A DNA stretch of 64,000 nt from NCBI RefSeq assembly GCF_050337045.1, contig NZ_JAKJSO010000010.1:62001-126000 (forward strand), given 5' to 3'. Positions within the stretch are counted from its first letter, which is position 1, and each line of letters begins with the position of its first letter. The notes beneath the pieces are model-generated. The model ran no database searches and was not told the origin of the DNA. It saw only the letters and a list, made by a program, of their open reading frames with translations. Shown here in pieces: positions 9,345-17,665 of the stretch. The DNA comes from Photobacterium kagoshimensis. GTDB taxonomy: Bacteria > Pseudomonadota > Gammaproteobacteria > Enterobacterales > Vibrionaceae. The position numbers and the translations under genes were made by a program.

Positions 9345-9560
9345 ACAAACCTCTGTTTATCGCTTCTGTCTTATCGCCTTGGCTTTCATGCTGTTTTATG
9401 CATAGTTAAACAGAAAGCATCTAGCAAATTATGCGGAACATGGCGCTAGTATTGATGAATATAACAGGAAGAAAAAGAGTGTATTTACTCGCGTGTTAGT
9501 TCCTTATTTATCGGGTTTATCGCCTTACATTGCATAATATTCAGTCTATCCATTAAAAAC

Positions 9561-9593
9561 AGGCACTTTCTATGATGTAAAGTGCCTCGTTTT
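9561..9593 (-). terminator. Rho-independent terminator of msrA
   Basis: Stem AGGCACTTT / AAAGTGCCT with a nine-base loop; on the minus strand it is followed by GTTTTTAA. It lies 13 bases after the msrA stop. Confidence 0.75.
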
Positions 9594-9605
9594 CAGTGAA
9601 GTGGC

Positions 9606-10082
9606 TCACTGCTTTTTATATTTATTCAATAATCCGAAAGGGATATGGCAGTAATCATTGGGGAAACGTGTCAGCCTGTCTTGGTGCTCATCATCGCTTT
9701 TAACGTAGTTACTCAAGGCTAATACTTCCACAACAATTTTAGCGCAGTCTTCTCTCTCAGAAATATACGCCTTTACTTGCTCAAGATGTGAAGGGTTAAC
9801 ACTGTACACGCCAGTTCGGTACTTTTCGCCGACATCATCACCCTGTTTATTGACGCTATAAGGGTCAATGATTTCAAAAAAGTACGCCATTAGCTGCGCA
9901 ATAGTCACCTGCTGAGGATCAAACTGAGTACGCACACATTCCGCATAACCATCGTAGTCACTTTGCGTGGTATTCGTTGTACCATTCGCACGCCCACTCT
10001 CTGTTGTAATCACACCGGGTAGGTGCTTCATAAATTCTTGCACGCCCCACAAACAGCCGCCCGCAAAATATATTTCTTCCAT
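9606..10082 (-). CDS. msrA: Peptide methionine-S-sulfoxide reductase MsrA
   Basis: Repairs oxidised methionine (S epimer) in the cytoplasm. The catalytic motif GGCLWGVQEF (GCLW in place of the common GCFW) sits at the N-terminus, followed by the YDGYAECVRTQFDP and EKYRTGVY blocks of the family. About 158 residues from the ATG at 10082; a TTG at 10091 is the only longer option. The C-terminus lacks obvious extra cysteines apart from one in NDYCHIPFG. It lies just upstream of a LysR gene read in the same direction, 40 bases apart. Confidence 0.88.
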   Translation of the reverse strand: MEEIYFAGGCLWGVQEFMKHLPGVITTESGRANGTTNTTQSDYDGYAECVRTQFDPQQVTIAQLMAYFFEIIDPYSVNKQGDDVGEKYRTGVYSVNPSHLEQVKAYISEREDCAKIVVEVLALSNYVKSDDEHQDRLTRFPNDYCHIPFGLLNKYKKQ

Positions 10083-10121
10083 CAGATACAATCCAATTAA
10101 TAAACAAAAAACAGGTGATCG

Positions 10122-11063
10122 CTAGCTACGTAGGTCGCCTGACTTTTCTAGCAACTCAGGAAAGCGTTCAAACAAGTAATCTAAAAACAGTCTAATCCGT
10201 TTAGGTTGAAACTGCTTACTGATATACACCACATTCAAATCAGCACTAGAGACCATAGTTGAAGTATTGAAGTTCTTCATGTAGCCATTAAGCACAGTCA
10301 CTAAGCGCTGGCTATTAATGTCAGCTTGAACATCCAGTACAGATTTAAGCGCAATTCCCGCCCCTTCTAATGCCCACTGACGAATAATCTCACCATCATC
10401 GGAAAAACGTTTTGGCGACACCGTTATCGAGACTTTTTTTTCTTGTTCTTGAAAGTGCCACGTTTTCAGCTCTTCATTGCTTCGTAGCATCACCAAACAA
10501 TCATGACTAGCTAAATCTTCAGGCTTCAAGGGGGTACCGTGCCTAGCAAGGTATTCAGGTGAGGCACACAAAACCCGTCGGCTAGGCGATAAACGCCGTG
10601 AGATCAGGCTACTATCAACCAGTTCACCATAGCGAATCACAATATCACGGCCAGATTCCGCAATATTTGAAATACGATCATCAAGGTATAAATAAGGCAC
10701 GACATCTGGATACTGCTCAACAAACTCATTCAAAATTGGCATGATGTATTGCTTGCCGATATCTTTAGGAGCAGAAACTCGGAGCGCACCTTTAACTTCC
10801 TTCATACCATTCTGGATAAGGTTCTCTACCTCGCTAACATTATCCAAAATGTCGAGACAGGCCTTGTAATAAAGTTCACCCGCATCGGTTAAACCAACAT
10901 GCCTCGTACTTCGGTTAAGTAACTTAACACCATACCTCTCTTCTAATGCTTGAAGCCTCGCCGTCATGGTCGCAGGAGAAAGTCCAAGGTCTCGCCCAGC
11001 CGCAGCCAACCCCTGACGCTTAACAATACTCACGAACATGGTCATATCCGAGAATTTATCCAC
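10122..11063 (-). CDS. LysR family transcriptional regulator
   Basis: 313 residues, with an N-terminal winged helix (about 1-60; GRDLGLSPATMTARLQALEERYG) and a C-terminal substrate-binding fold (LRVSAPKDIGKQYIMP onward). The start is GTG at 11063 with GAGG five bases upstream. It is divergent from the SDR-GrxB-OYE operon that begins 148 bases away. By the usual LysR arrangement it probably controls that operon and itself, perhaps in response to an electrophile or quinone (inference). msrA lies downstream on the same strand and could be cotranscribed. Confidence 0.9.
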   Translation of the reverse strand: MDKFSDMTMFVSIVKRQGLAAAGRDLGLSPATMTARLQALEERYGVKLLNRSTRHVGLTDAGELYYKACLDILDNVSEVENLIQNGMKEVKGALRVSAPKDIGKQYIMPILNEFVEQYPDVVPYLYLDDRISNIAESGRDIVIRYGELVDSSLISRRLSPSRRVLCASPEYLARHGTPLKPEDLASHDCLVMLRSNEELKTWHFQEQEKKVSITVSPKRFSDDGEIIRQWALEGAGIALKSVLDVQADINSQRLVTVLNGYMKNFNTSTMVSSADLNVVYISKQFQPKRIRLFLDYLFERFPELLEKSGDLRS

Positions 11064-11210
11064 TCACACCTCGATTATTCAGTTATTCAAAATAATGAAT
11101 TCGAATTCTACCCAATTATCAAAATAAATCGAATAAATATAATAACCAACATCAAAGGAAAACATTTAAACCAGAACAACTAAATCAGAATAACGACAGA
11201 GAGGCGGATT

Positions 11211-11879
11211 ATGAGTCAGGATAAAACAAGCTACGTCATTTTAGGTGGTACATCAGGTATCGGTGCTGAAGTAGCAAAACAATTTGATAATGGCGAAAAC
11301 ATTATCCATGTGGCTAGCCGCCAAACAGGTCTAGATATCAGCGATGAAAAATCTGTGCACGCTTACTTCGAATCGATTGGTGCTTTTGATCATCTGATCA
11401 TTACAGCAGGCTCTGCGGCACCTGCAGGTAAAGTGGTAGACGTGAAAATTCCAGACGCAAAAGCGGCTTTTAATATTAAGTTCTGGGGATCAATTAACGC
11501 CGCTAAACATGCTAGCCGTTATATCAAACCCAATGGCACGATTACGTTAACCACAGGGATGCTATCACGCAAAGTGGTTGCTAATACCTACACAAAAACC
11601 GCTATTAACGCCGCGCTAGAAGCGGTAACAAAAGTATTAGCGAAAGAGCTGTCTCCTATTCGCGTTAACGCGGTGAGCCCCGGCTTAACAATGACAACCG
11701 CCTACCAAGGCATGGATCAACAAAGCCGAGAATCCATGTATGAAAACGCACGTAATACCCTTCCTGCAGGCCGTGTTGGTACAGCAGAAGATGTCGCTCA
11801 AGCCTATGTAATGGCTATCACTAATCCCTATATGACGGGCTCTATCATCGATGTTGATGGCGGCGCATTAATCAACTAA
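11211..11879 (+). CDS. Short-chain dehydrogenase/reductase, atypical active site
   Basis: 222-residue SDR. The cofactor motif GGTSGIG and the PIRVNAVSPGLT block are clear. At the active site the usual Tyr-x3-Lys is not present: the region reads ANTYTKTAINAALEA, so the lysine is preceded by a Tyr only two residues before it and Asn holds the normal Tyr position. This matches a divergent SDR group that I recall as often lacking YxxxK. Function unknown. First gene of a three-gene operon divergent from the LysR gene; GAGGCGG ribosome site. Confidence 0.85.
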   Translation: MSQDKTSYVILGGTSGIGAEVAKQFDNGENIIHVASRQTGLDISDEKSVHAYFESIGAFDHLIITAGSAAPAGKVVDVKIPDAKAAFNIKFWGSINAAKHASRYIKPNGTITLTTGMLSRKVVANTYTKTAINAALEAVTKVLAKELSPIRVNAVSPGLTMTTAYQGMDQQSRESMYENARNTLPAGRVGTAEDVAQAYVMAITNPYMTGSIIDVDGGALIN

Positions 11880-11952
11880 TTCCATCTAACTCTCTCGATA
11901 GCAAAAAATATAACCACTCTACCTTTCACTAGAGTAACAAATAGGAATAAAC

Positions 11953-12582
11953 ATGAAACTCTACATTTATGAACATTGCCCATTCAGCGCCCGTGTACGC
12001 TTTGTTGCTGGCATGCTGAATTTACCACTTGATGTAGTAACCATTGATTACGATGATGACAAGACAACGACTGATATCGTGGGTAGCAAACAAGTCCCTG
12101 TCTTAGTGAAAGATGATGGAACAGCAATTGCTGAAAGCTTAGATATTATTGGTCACTTTTTATCTCTTGCTGACTCAATTCAAACCAATATTCCATCTGA
12201 AGCAATTCTAGAATGGCAACGTCGCGCCTTCCTGCCATTACAGAAAATTGGTTACCCACGGTGGTCTTCGATGGATCTCGCTGAATTCAAAACCGCATCA
12301 TCTCAACGTGCTTGGCGCAGTAAAAAAGAAACCGAAGCACTTAGCTTTGATGCTCTATTAGCAGATACACCTGCCATTGCAAAAGAAGTGGGATCTTTGA
12401 TCCGCGAAGCGGGCATTTTACTGAATCTAGGTTCTATTAGCCCTATCGCCATCGTCGATGAAGCGATTATTTTCTCTATCCTTCGCGGCTTCTTTAGCGC
12501 CGCTGAAATTGATTGGGAACCATCAGTAAAAGAATGGATGGAACTTGTCAGCAAAGAAACAAATGTTCGATTACTAAAATAA
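11953..12582 (+). CDS. grxB: Glutaredoxin 2 (GrxB) family protein, monothiol motif
   Basis: GST-like glutaredoxin of 209 residues. It starts MKLYIYEHCPFSARVRF, closely matching the GrxB N-terminus, but the dithiol CPYC is CPFS, leaving only the first cysteine. Later family motifs KQVPVLVKDDG and ESLDIIGHF (glutathione binding) are present, as is the all-helical C-terminal domain. A CPxS site suggests deglutathionylation or glutathione transfer rather than disulfide reduction (inference). Middle gene of the operon, with one base before the next start. Confidence 0.85.
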   Translation: MKLYIYEHCPFSARVRFVAGMLNLPLDVVTIDYDDDKTTTDIVGSKQVPVLVKDDGTAIAESLDIIGHFLSLADSIQTNIPSEAILEWQRRAFLPLQKIGYPRWSSMDLAEFKTASSQRAWRSKKETEALSFDALLADTPAIAKEVGSLIREAGILLNLGSISPIAIVDEAIIFSILRGFFSAAEIDWEPSVKEWMELVSKETNVRLLK

Positions 12583-12583
12583 G

Positions 12584-13702
12584 ATGAAGACCATGAAAAA
12601 ATTATTCGAAAAAACAAACCTTAAAAGCCTAGACCTACAAAACCGTGTTGTTATGGCTCCCATGACGCGAGCACGTACCAGCCAACCTGGCAATATTCCC
12701 AATGAAATGATGGCGACTTACTACCAACAACGAGCAACAGCAGGCTTGATCATTTCAGAGGCCACTCAAATCTCTGATGACTCACAAGGTTATTCATTCA
12801 CGCCTGGCGTTTACACCGCTGAGCAAGTCAAAGGCTGGCAACCTGTCACGAAAGCAGCACACGCACAAGGTGCGGCCATGTTCTGTCAGCTATGGCATGT
12901 CGGCCGTGTTTCTCATCCCACGTTCCAAAAAGGTGAACTACCTATAGCGCCTTCTGCCCTTGCCCCCATCGAAACCAAGGTCTGGATTTCTGATGATCAA
13001 GGTAATGGCAACATGGTTGACTGTATTCAACCTCGTGAAATGGATCAAAGCGATATCAGTCGTGTTATTAAAGATTTTGCCTATTCAGCCAAACGAGCCA
13101 TTGAAGCTGGCTTTGATGGTGTGGAAATTCACGGCGGTAACGGTTATCTCATTGACCAATTTCTCCGCACCAATTCCAACAAACGAACCGACAACTATGG
13201 TGGCACACGTGAAAACCGCATTCGTTTCTTAATTGAAGTGGTCGACGCCGTTATTGAGGTGATTGGCGCAGATAAAGTCGGCGTTCGCTTAGCGCCTTTC
13301 ATTACATTCAAAGACATGAACTGCCCTGATATTGTGCCAACAATTCTTGAAGCATCTCGTCAATTACAAGCGCGAAATATTGCTTACATGCACCTATCTG
13401 AAGCAGATTGGGACGATGCGCCAGTCATTCCTGAGAGTTTCCGTATTAAACTACGTGAAATTTTCACCAACACCATCATTGTGGCAGGTAGTTACACCCA
13501 AGAACGTGCTGACGAGGTTCTTAACAAAGGTTATGCGGATTTAGTGGCATTCGGTCGCCCATTTGTGTCTAATCCAGACTTAGTCGCCCGCTTAGAAAAC
13601 GGTTATGAGCTTGCCGATTTAGACGGCGCAACCTTGTTTGGCGGTAATGAGCAAGGCTATACCGATTACCCAATAATGCAAATCGCAGAAACTGTGGACT
13701 AA
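12584..13702 (+). CDS. Old Yellow Enzyme family alkene reductase (NemA-like)
   Basis: FMN-dependent NADPH oxidoreductase that reduces alpha,beta-unsaturated carbonyls, nitro compounds or maleimides. Family motifs in order: NRVVMAPMTRAR, the flavin-contact QLWHVGRVSHP, substrate-binding HGGNGYLIDQFL (His and Asn), and VAFGRPFVSNPDL. 372 residues, normal. Start either at 12584 or at the ATG at 12593; neither has a strong ribosome site, so translation is likely coupled to grxB, whose stop ends at 12582. A second OYE of similar length lies at 30447. Confidence 0.9.
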   Translation: MKTMKKLFEKTNLKSLDLQNRVVMAPMTRARTSQPGNIPNEMMATYYQQRATAGLIISEATQISDDSQGYSFTPGVYTAEQVKGWQPVTKAAHAQGAAMFCQLWHVGRVSHPTFQKGELPIAPSALAPIETKVWISDDQGNGNMVDCIQPREMDQSDISRVIKDFAYSAKRAIEAGFDGVEIHGGNGYLIDQFLRTNSNKRTDNYGGTRENRIRFLIEVVDAVIEVIGADKVGVRLAPFITFKDMNCPDIVPTILEASRQLQARNIAYMHLSEADWDDAPVIPESFRIKLREIFTNTIIVAGSYTQERADEVLNKGYADLVAFGRPFVSNPDLVARLENGYELADLDGATLFGGNEQGYTDYPIMQIAETVD

Positions 13703-13789
13703 TTTAGCCTTTTAAAACAAAGTTCTTAAACAAAATCACAGCAGATAGAAGCCACCGTCAGTCGCACCATTTCGTTACGTGATTTTAAT

Positions 13790-13815
13790 AAGCCTGCTGA
13801 AATTGCAGGCTTTAC
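13790..13815 (+). terminator. Terminator of the SDR-GrxB-OYE operon
   Basis: Stem AAGCCTGC / GCAGGCTT with a seven-base loop followed by TACTC; the T-tract is weak, so termination may be partial. Confidence 0.6.
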
Positions 13816-13933
13816 TCATTGAATAGATGTATGGAACATCAACTTTTCATACCCCATCTTTATCTTCAACTTGCTTCAGTCGAATAAAATCAATAACCTC
13901 ATCACTGCTGTTTTTTACTATCGCGTGGAAGTT

Positions 13934-15508
13934 ATGCCATCTGCTGTAAGTTATCGACTAGGCACTGATTCTAAAGTCACTTTTATTCCAGAACAAAATC
14001 GTCTAATTGTAGATGAAGGGCATAACAGTGAAGAGCGTCACCTTGAGCCCCTTCAAGCGCGGATGCTCAGTTTCTTCATCCAACATCAAGGCAAAGTACA
14101 AAATACCAGAACGATAGCAGAAGCCGTTTGGGATCGTAGCCAAGTATCCGACAACTTAGTGCGCCAGGTGATCAGTCAACTTAGAAGTCAGTTGAACGAT
14201 CAACAACGCCCGTATTCAGTTATCAAAACAATTCCTAAGCAAGGGTATTTGTTTGATATTGAAGTGAGTGAACATCACCTTCCCCTCGTCACAGCAGCAA
14301 TTCAGCAGCAGTTAGAACAAGAAATAGATGCAAAAGAAAACCAAATATCCGAGTTACAATCCACACTCGACAACCATGTGAAAGATACAACGCGAGCGCC
14401 TCAACCTCATTCCAACATAAATAAGCCAGATAAAGCGCCGTCAATTCAGAAGCCGTCTCAGCAGCAAGCTCGGCAATCAATGAACCGTTTAATGATATTG
14501 TCCATTATCATTGCGGCCTTACTCTCGACTATAATGGGTATTAATCATTTCACACTGCCAGATAATGAAAATGTTACCGTCACGCAGGATGAAAGCAGGA
14601 AAGTCATCCCTGTTATATTTCACGATATTGAATTAGACCAAAATAAAGATCTCACTGTCGCTCGCAATGTCTATAACTACCTTTTCTTTGGCCTTAACTC
14701 ATCAAACAATATTGTGGGTTATCACTATTCTCAACTTACACCAGCGGCAAGAAAACAGTTAACGCCAGACGCTATTTCACTCAAGGGCTGGATTAAAGAG
14801 ACGAAAAATGGGTATCATCTTAAGCTTCTTATTGATATACCTTCACATTCTGGTGAAATAAAAAAACTTGATGTCACTTTTACTAAGGATGATTTCTTTT
14901 CAGCAATTGGCGATCTTGTTCTTTCGTTAAAAACGACCATATCACCTGCTACGCCTGATTATAGTTTTGCGAACCATAGAGTCACCTCAGTGCAAAACTA
15001 TAATGATTGGCAGGCTATATCAAAAGGTATTTCTCTTTTTTATCAAGGGAAAGGTACGGAAAGTTTTAGTGGGTTATCATCTGAACTTGAAATGATTAAA
15101 AGACAAGGCAGGGATAATTACTTAATTGAAGCATTATTTTCTTACATGTCATCGATGAATTATTTAGAGACGAAAGATAGTGAAGATAAACGGTTAGCGC
15201 TCAGTTACGCAAAGAGAGCTTTTGAAAAGAATCCACGCTGTAATATTGCCAATATAAGCTTAGGGCTCGCACTGATCGTGAACAATCAAAGTGAACAAGC
15301 ATATCCTTACTTATTCTATGCTGCGGAAAACTCACCAAGCCCGCTTAGTTACTACTTACTGAGTATCGCAGATCTACAAGCAAACAACCCTAAAGGGGCT
15401 GAGTACTATTACCAGCGCTTTAACCGCCTGAGCAAGGGACAAAAGAGCCAACTTGCTGAACTTAAAGCATCTTTACAAAAATCAAACCTTTTCCCTACAA
15501 GCAAATAA
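13934..15508 (+). CDS. ToxR/CadC-type membrane-bound transcriptional regulator
   Basis: Inner-membrane one-component regulator. The N-terminal winged helix (Trans_reg_C type, about residues 5-105; RTIAEAVWDRSQVSDNLVRQ and KTIPKQGYLFD) is cytoplasmic. A Gln/Lys-rich linker follows, then one membrane segment (LMILSIIIAALLSTIMGI, about residues 185-203). The rest is a periplasmic domain of about 310 residues ending in TPR-like helices. I use the ATG at 13934; the frame runs back to a TTG at 13871, without support. The ligand is unknown. It may control the small membrane protein downstream (inference). Confidence 0.82.
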   Translation: MPSAVSYRLGTDSKVTFIPEQNRLIVDEGHNSEERHLEPLQARMLSFFIQHQGKVQNTRTIAEAVWDRSQVSDNLVRQVISQLRSQLNDQQRPYSVIKTIPKQGYLFDIEVSEHHLPLVTAAIQQQLEQEIDAKENQISELQSTLDNHVKDTTRAPQPHSNINKPDKAPSIQKPSQQQARQSMNRLMILSIIIAALLSTIMGINHFTLPDNENVTVTQDESRKVIPVIFHDIELDQNKDLTVARNVYNYLFFGLNSSNNIVGYHYSQLTPAARKQLTPDAISLKGWIKETKNGYHLKLLIDIPSHSGEIKKLDVTFTKDDFFSAIGDLVLSLKTTISPATPDYSFANHRVTSVQNYNDWQAISKGISLFYQGKGTESFSGLSSELEMIKRQGRDNYLIEALFSYMSSMNYLETKDSEDKRLALSYAKRAFEKNPRCNIANISLGLALIVNNQSEQAYPYLFYAAENSPSPLSYYLLSIADLQANNPKGAEYYYQRFNRLSKGQKSQLAELKASLQKSNLFPTSK

Positions 15509-15530
15509 GCCGATTAATTCTAGTCTCTAG

Positions 15531-15563
15531 GCACCGTGAAACCCTTAGGGCACGGTGCTTTTA
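15531..15563 (+). terminator. Rho-independent terminator
   Basis: Stem GCACCGTG / CACGGTGC with a 12-base loop, followed by TTTTACT; it follows the ToxR-type gene. Confidence 0.75.
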
Positions 15564-15705
15564 CTCTATTCACTCTTTTCGCATGCATGCTCCGACTGTT
15601 TGATTTTTGTTTGTTTTTTTCTGAGTTTGTCTTGCATCAGTTAAGTAAAATCTGCCTCCCGTCATACTCTTCACATCAACAAATCATATTAACAATTCAA
15701 TAGAT

Positions 15706-16215
15706 GTGAATATTATGAAAGACACTCAAAATTCAAACTTCATCAAATCACTTGCATTCAACATTATCCCAATACAAATATTCTTATTTGTTTTTTGGTT
15801 CAAGAATGGTTTTATCGATAAAGTATGCGGCGTACTCCTTGGACTTATATCTCCAGAGACGGCTTATCAAGGCGATACCTGGGTAGGTTGGAAAACCTAC
15901 ATTGTCGGTACTTGGGATAAAAGCGCAGTTGGTCACCTTTTTATTAGTCCAACATTTGATTTCATGTTCCCTATTTTAATCATCCTACAATGCATTCCAT
16001 TCCTGCTTATTTTTCGCTCTGTTATTGCGGGTGAATTTATGCAAGGTAAAGAGCGAGCATGGCTACTAAGGGCTGCTATTGCCTCGTTATTCGTCACCTC
16101 TTGCATGGCATTTACACAAACGATTACAGGCGCGAGCGATGGTCAATACCTATGGCAATTCCTTGGTTTTGGCATGGTTGCTCTTATGTACATCCGTAAT
16201 GAAAACGGAAAGTAA
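15706..16215 (+). CDS. Small integral membrane protein, unknown function
   Basis: 169 residues with four likely membrane segments: SLAFNIIPIQIFLFVFWF, PILIILQCIPFLLIF, AAIASLFVTSCMAF and LWQFLGFGMVALMYI. The frame begins at GTG 15706, with an ATG at 15715 that is equally possible. No family is recognised; overall size and topology recall DoxX-like or DUF-type membrane proteins, but there is no diagnostic motif. It sits 200 bases after the ToxR-type regulator, which is its most likely regulator (inference). Confidence 0.7.
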   Translation: MNIMKDTQNSNFIKSLAFNIIPIQIFLFVFWFKNGFIDKVCGVLLGLISPETAYQGDTWVGWKTYIVGTWDKSAVGHLFISPTFDFMFPILIILQCIPFLLIFRSVIAGEFMQGKERAWLLRAAIASLFVTSCMAFTQTITGASDGQYLWQFLGFGMVALMYIRNENGK

Positions 16216-16538
16216 TAATTACTATCACCTTTAATTAAATATCCCTTCTATTTTATTGGCACGTTATACAGCGATGTATTACGTGCCTATTTTCACCATG
16301 TAAAGAACAATTCGCTCGCGCTAATGTGCGATAGCGCTTAAAACGATAAATTATCTGTATGTTGGCATTTATCGCTCGCCTAAAACGCCAGCAACGTATT
16401 ACGACAATTGTTAATTAACCACCGTACACACCCAAGCCAATTCATACCCAGAATGCCGAGCGTTGATGGTCGTTTTGATGGCTTTGACGCCCGAAGGCTC
16501 ATATGTGTTAGTTGCCCTGCCACATATCGAGTGCTAAC
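16216..16538. other. Intergenic region before the toxin-antitoxin pair
   Basis: About 320 bases without a convincing gene. It holds an 8-bp inverted repeat CGATAAAT / ATTTATCG at 16344-16374 and a 35-codon frame from 16453 to about 16560 (MPSVDGRF...) that runs into the putative operator and is probably not a gene. Confidence 0.4.
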
Positions 16539-16556
16539 ATTTGTACACACACAAAT
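16539..16556. promoter_or_regulatory. Palindromic operator candidate of the toxin-antitoxin operon
   Basis: Perfect inverted repeat ATTTGT-ACACAC-ACAAAT just 14 bases before the antitoxin ATG, where ribbon-helix-helix antitoxins usually bind to repress their own operon. Confidence 0.5.
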
Positions 16557-16569
16557 TTAGGCGCTACTT

Positions 16570-16854
16570 ATGGACACCAGAATTCAATTTCGTGTTGATG
16601 ACGAAATCAAACGCTTGGCTCAACAAATGGCAGAGAGCCAAGGTCGCACACTCAGTGATGCCTGTCGAGAACTTACAGAGCAAATGGCTGAACAACAAAG
16701 AAAAGCATTATCGCACGACTCTTGGTTAACAGAACAAGTTAACCTTGCATTCGATAAGTATGATTCAGGAAAAGCTTCATTTCTTGATAACGATTCAGCA
16801 AAAGCCCGAATGGCTGAACATAAAGCAAAAATTCGTAATCGAGGTCAACAATGA
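16570..16854 (+). CDS. RelB/DinJ family antitoxin
   Basis: 94-residue antitoxin. The N-terminus (TRIQFRVDDEIKRLAQQMAESQG) fits the ribbon-helix-helix DNA-binding domain of RelB/DinJ proteins; the charged C-terminal half should wrap the toxin. Its stop overlaps the start of the toxin gene by four bases (ATGA), the standard translational coupling. A palindrome lies just upstream. IS remnants lie immediately downstream, in keeping with a mobile module. Confidence 0.82.
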   Translation: MDTRIQFRVDDEIKRLAQQMAESQGRTLSDACRELTEQMAEQQRKALSHDSWLTEQVNLAFDKYDSGKASFLDNDSAKARMAEHKAKIRNRGQQ

Positions 16855-17129
16855 TTTTATGGGAAGAAGAATCCCTTAATGATCGTGAAAAGATCTTTGA
16901 GTTTTTGTATGACTTCAACCCTAGAGCAGCAGAAAAAACTGACGAAATCATAGAGACAAAAGTAGAAAACTTATTAGAGCAACCGCTAATGGGTGTTCAG
17001 CGCGACGAAATTCGCGGAAGATTACTCATTATTCCTGAAATCTCAATGATCGTGTCCTACTGGGCTGAAGGTTCAACCATTCGTATCATGCGCGTTCTTC
17101 ACCAAAAGCAAAAATTCCCAACCGACTGA
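16851..17129 (+). CDS. RelE/ParE superfamily toxin
   Basis: 92-residue partner of the antitoxin. The sequence WEEESLNDREKIFEFLYDFN followed by PLMGVQRDEIRGRLLIIPE and the closing IRIMRVLHQKQKFP is typical of the RelE/ParE fold, where the conserved Arg and His near the C-terminus lie in the active or interface site. Whether it cleaves mRNA (RelE-like) or poisons gyrase (ParE-like) cannot be told from the sequence. The gene ends against an IS10-like remnant. Confidence 0.82.
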   Translation: MILWEEESLNDREKIFEFLYDFNPRAAEKTDEIIETKVENLLEQPLMGVQRDEIRGRLLIIPEISMIVSYWAEGSTIRIMRVLHQKQKFPTD

Positions 17130-17135
17130 TTTTTT

Positions 17136-17507
17136 CGGTTGGCGACTAATATCCCAACCAATATATTTTCATCTCGATGTATCGTCAGGCTCTACACCAA
17201 ACGCATGTAAATTGAAGAAACATTCCGTGTTTTAAAAAACCGTACTCATGACCCTAAACGATTCGACATTTTACTGCTCATTAGTCTACTCGCTTTTATG
17301 GTCTATTGGTGGTTTGAAATAATTGCAGAACATAACGGTTGGCACCGTCACTTTCAGGCAAATTCAGTTAAAGACCGGCGCGTTTTATCATTTGTTAAGC
17401 TAGGAAAAGAGGTCATCCGACGGCTGGAATATCACATCAATGAACCAGCAATACGCTGGCCACAATCCACCCTAATTCTAATGGCAAGGAACAATTACCG
17501 TCCGTAA
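17136..17507 (+). pseudogene. 3' fragment of an IS10-like (IS4 family) transposase
   Basis: Only the C-terminal third of the transposase remains, entering the frame at RLATNIP right after the toxin gene. The catalytic-Glu block reads LYTKRM-stop-IEETFRVLKN, where IS10 has KRMQIEETFRDLK, so a TAA at 17208 probably arose from CAA (Gln). The rest (RFDILLLISLLAF, GWHRHFQANSVKDRRVLS, MARNNYRP) follows the IS10 transposase closely. The first two catalytic aspartates are absent, so it is inactive. Confidence 0.85.
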
Positions 17508-17527
17508 ATTATGTGGGGATCCGCCAG
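17136..17527 (+). mobile_element. IS10-like element remnant, right end retained
   Basis: After the transposase stop the sequence AAATTATGTGGGGATC...CAG resembles the known right terminus of IS10 (AAATTATGAGGGGATC...CAG), so the element probably ends near 17527. The left two thirds are missing. The junction with the toxin gene contains an 8-bp inverted repeat CCAACCGA / TCGGTTGG (17118-17142). Confidence 0.7.
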
Positions 17528-17545
17528 TCACCCAGGTTAATGGCA

Positions 17546-17574
17546 GAGTTCGCCATCACGACCTTGGCGAACTC
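17546..17574. repeat. Inverted repeat next to the IS remnant
   Basis: GAGTTCGCC / GGCGAACTC, nine perfect base pairs with an 11-base loop, located between the IS remnant and the hexosaminidase gene. Origin unknown. Confidence 0.5.
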
Positions 17575-17607
17575 ATCAGTTTTAAGTTACCTCTTTTTTA
17601 CACAACG

Positions 17608-17641
17608 AGAAAAAGCCAGTATAGGGGGAAGCTAACTGGCT
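17608..17641 (-). terminator. Terminator of the GH20 gene
   Basis: Stem AGCCAGT / ACTGGCT; on the minus strand the stem is followed by TTTTTCTC. It is 25 bases past the hexosaminidase stop. Confidence 0.7.
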
Positions 17642-17665
17642 TGTTGTCGTTAGTAAAAAATACCG

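Noticed and set aside
16344..16390. Inverted repeats before the toxin-antitoxin pair resembling an integron attC site
   Set aside because: The paired GTTRRRY/RYYYAAC ends are not present, no integrase or cassette array is seen, and the repeat is short.
16453..16560. 35-codon frame MPSVDGRF... before the antitoxin
   Set aside because: Very short, without a ribosome site, and overlaps the candidate operator.
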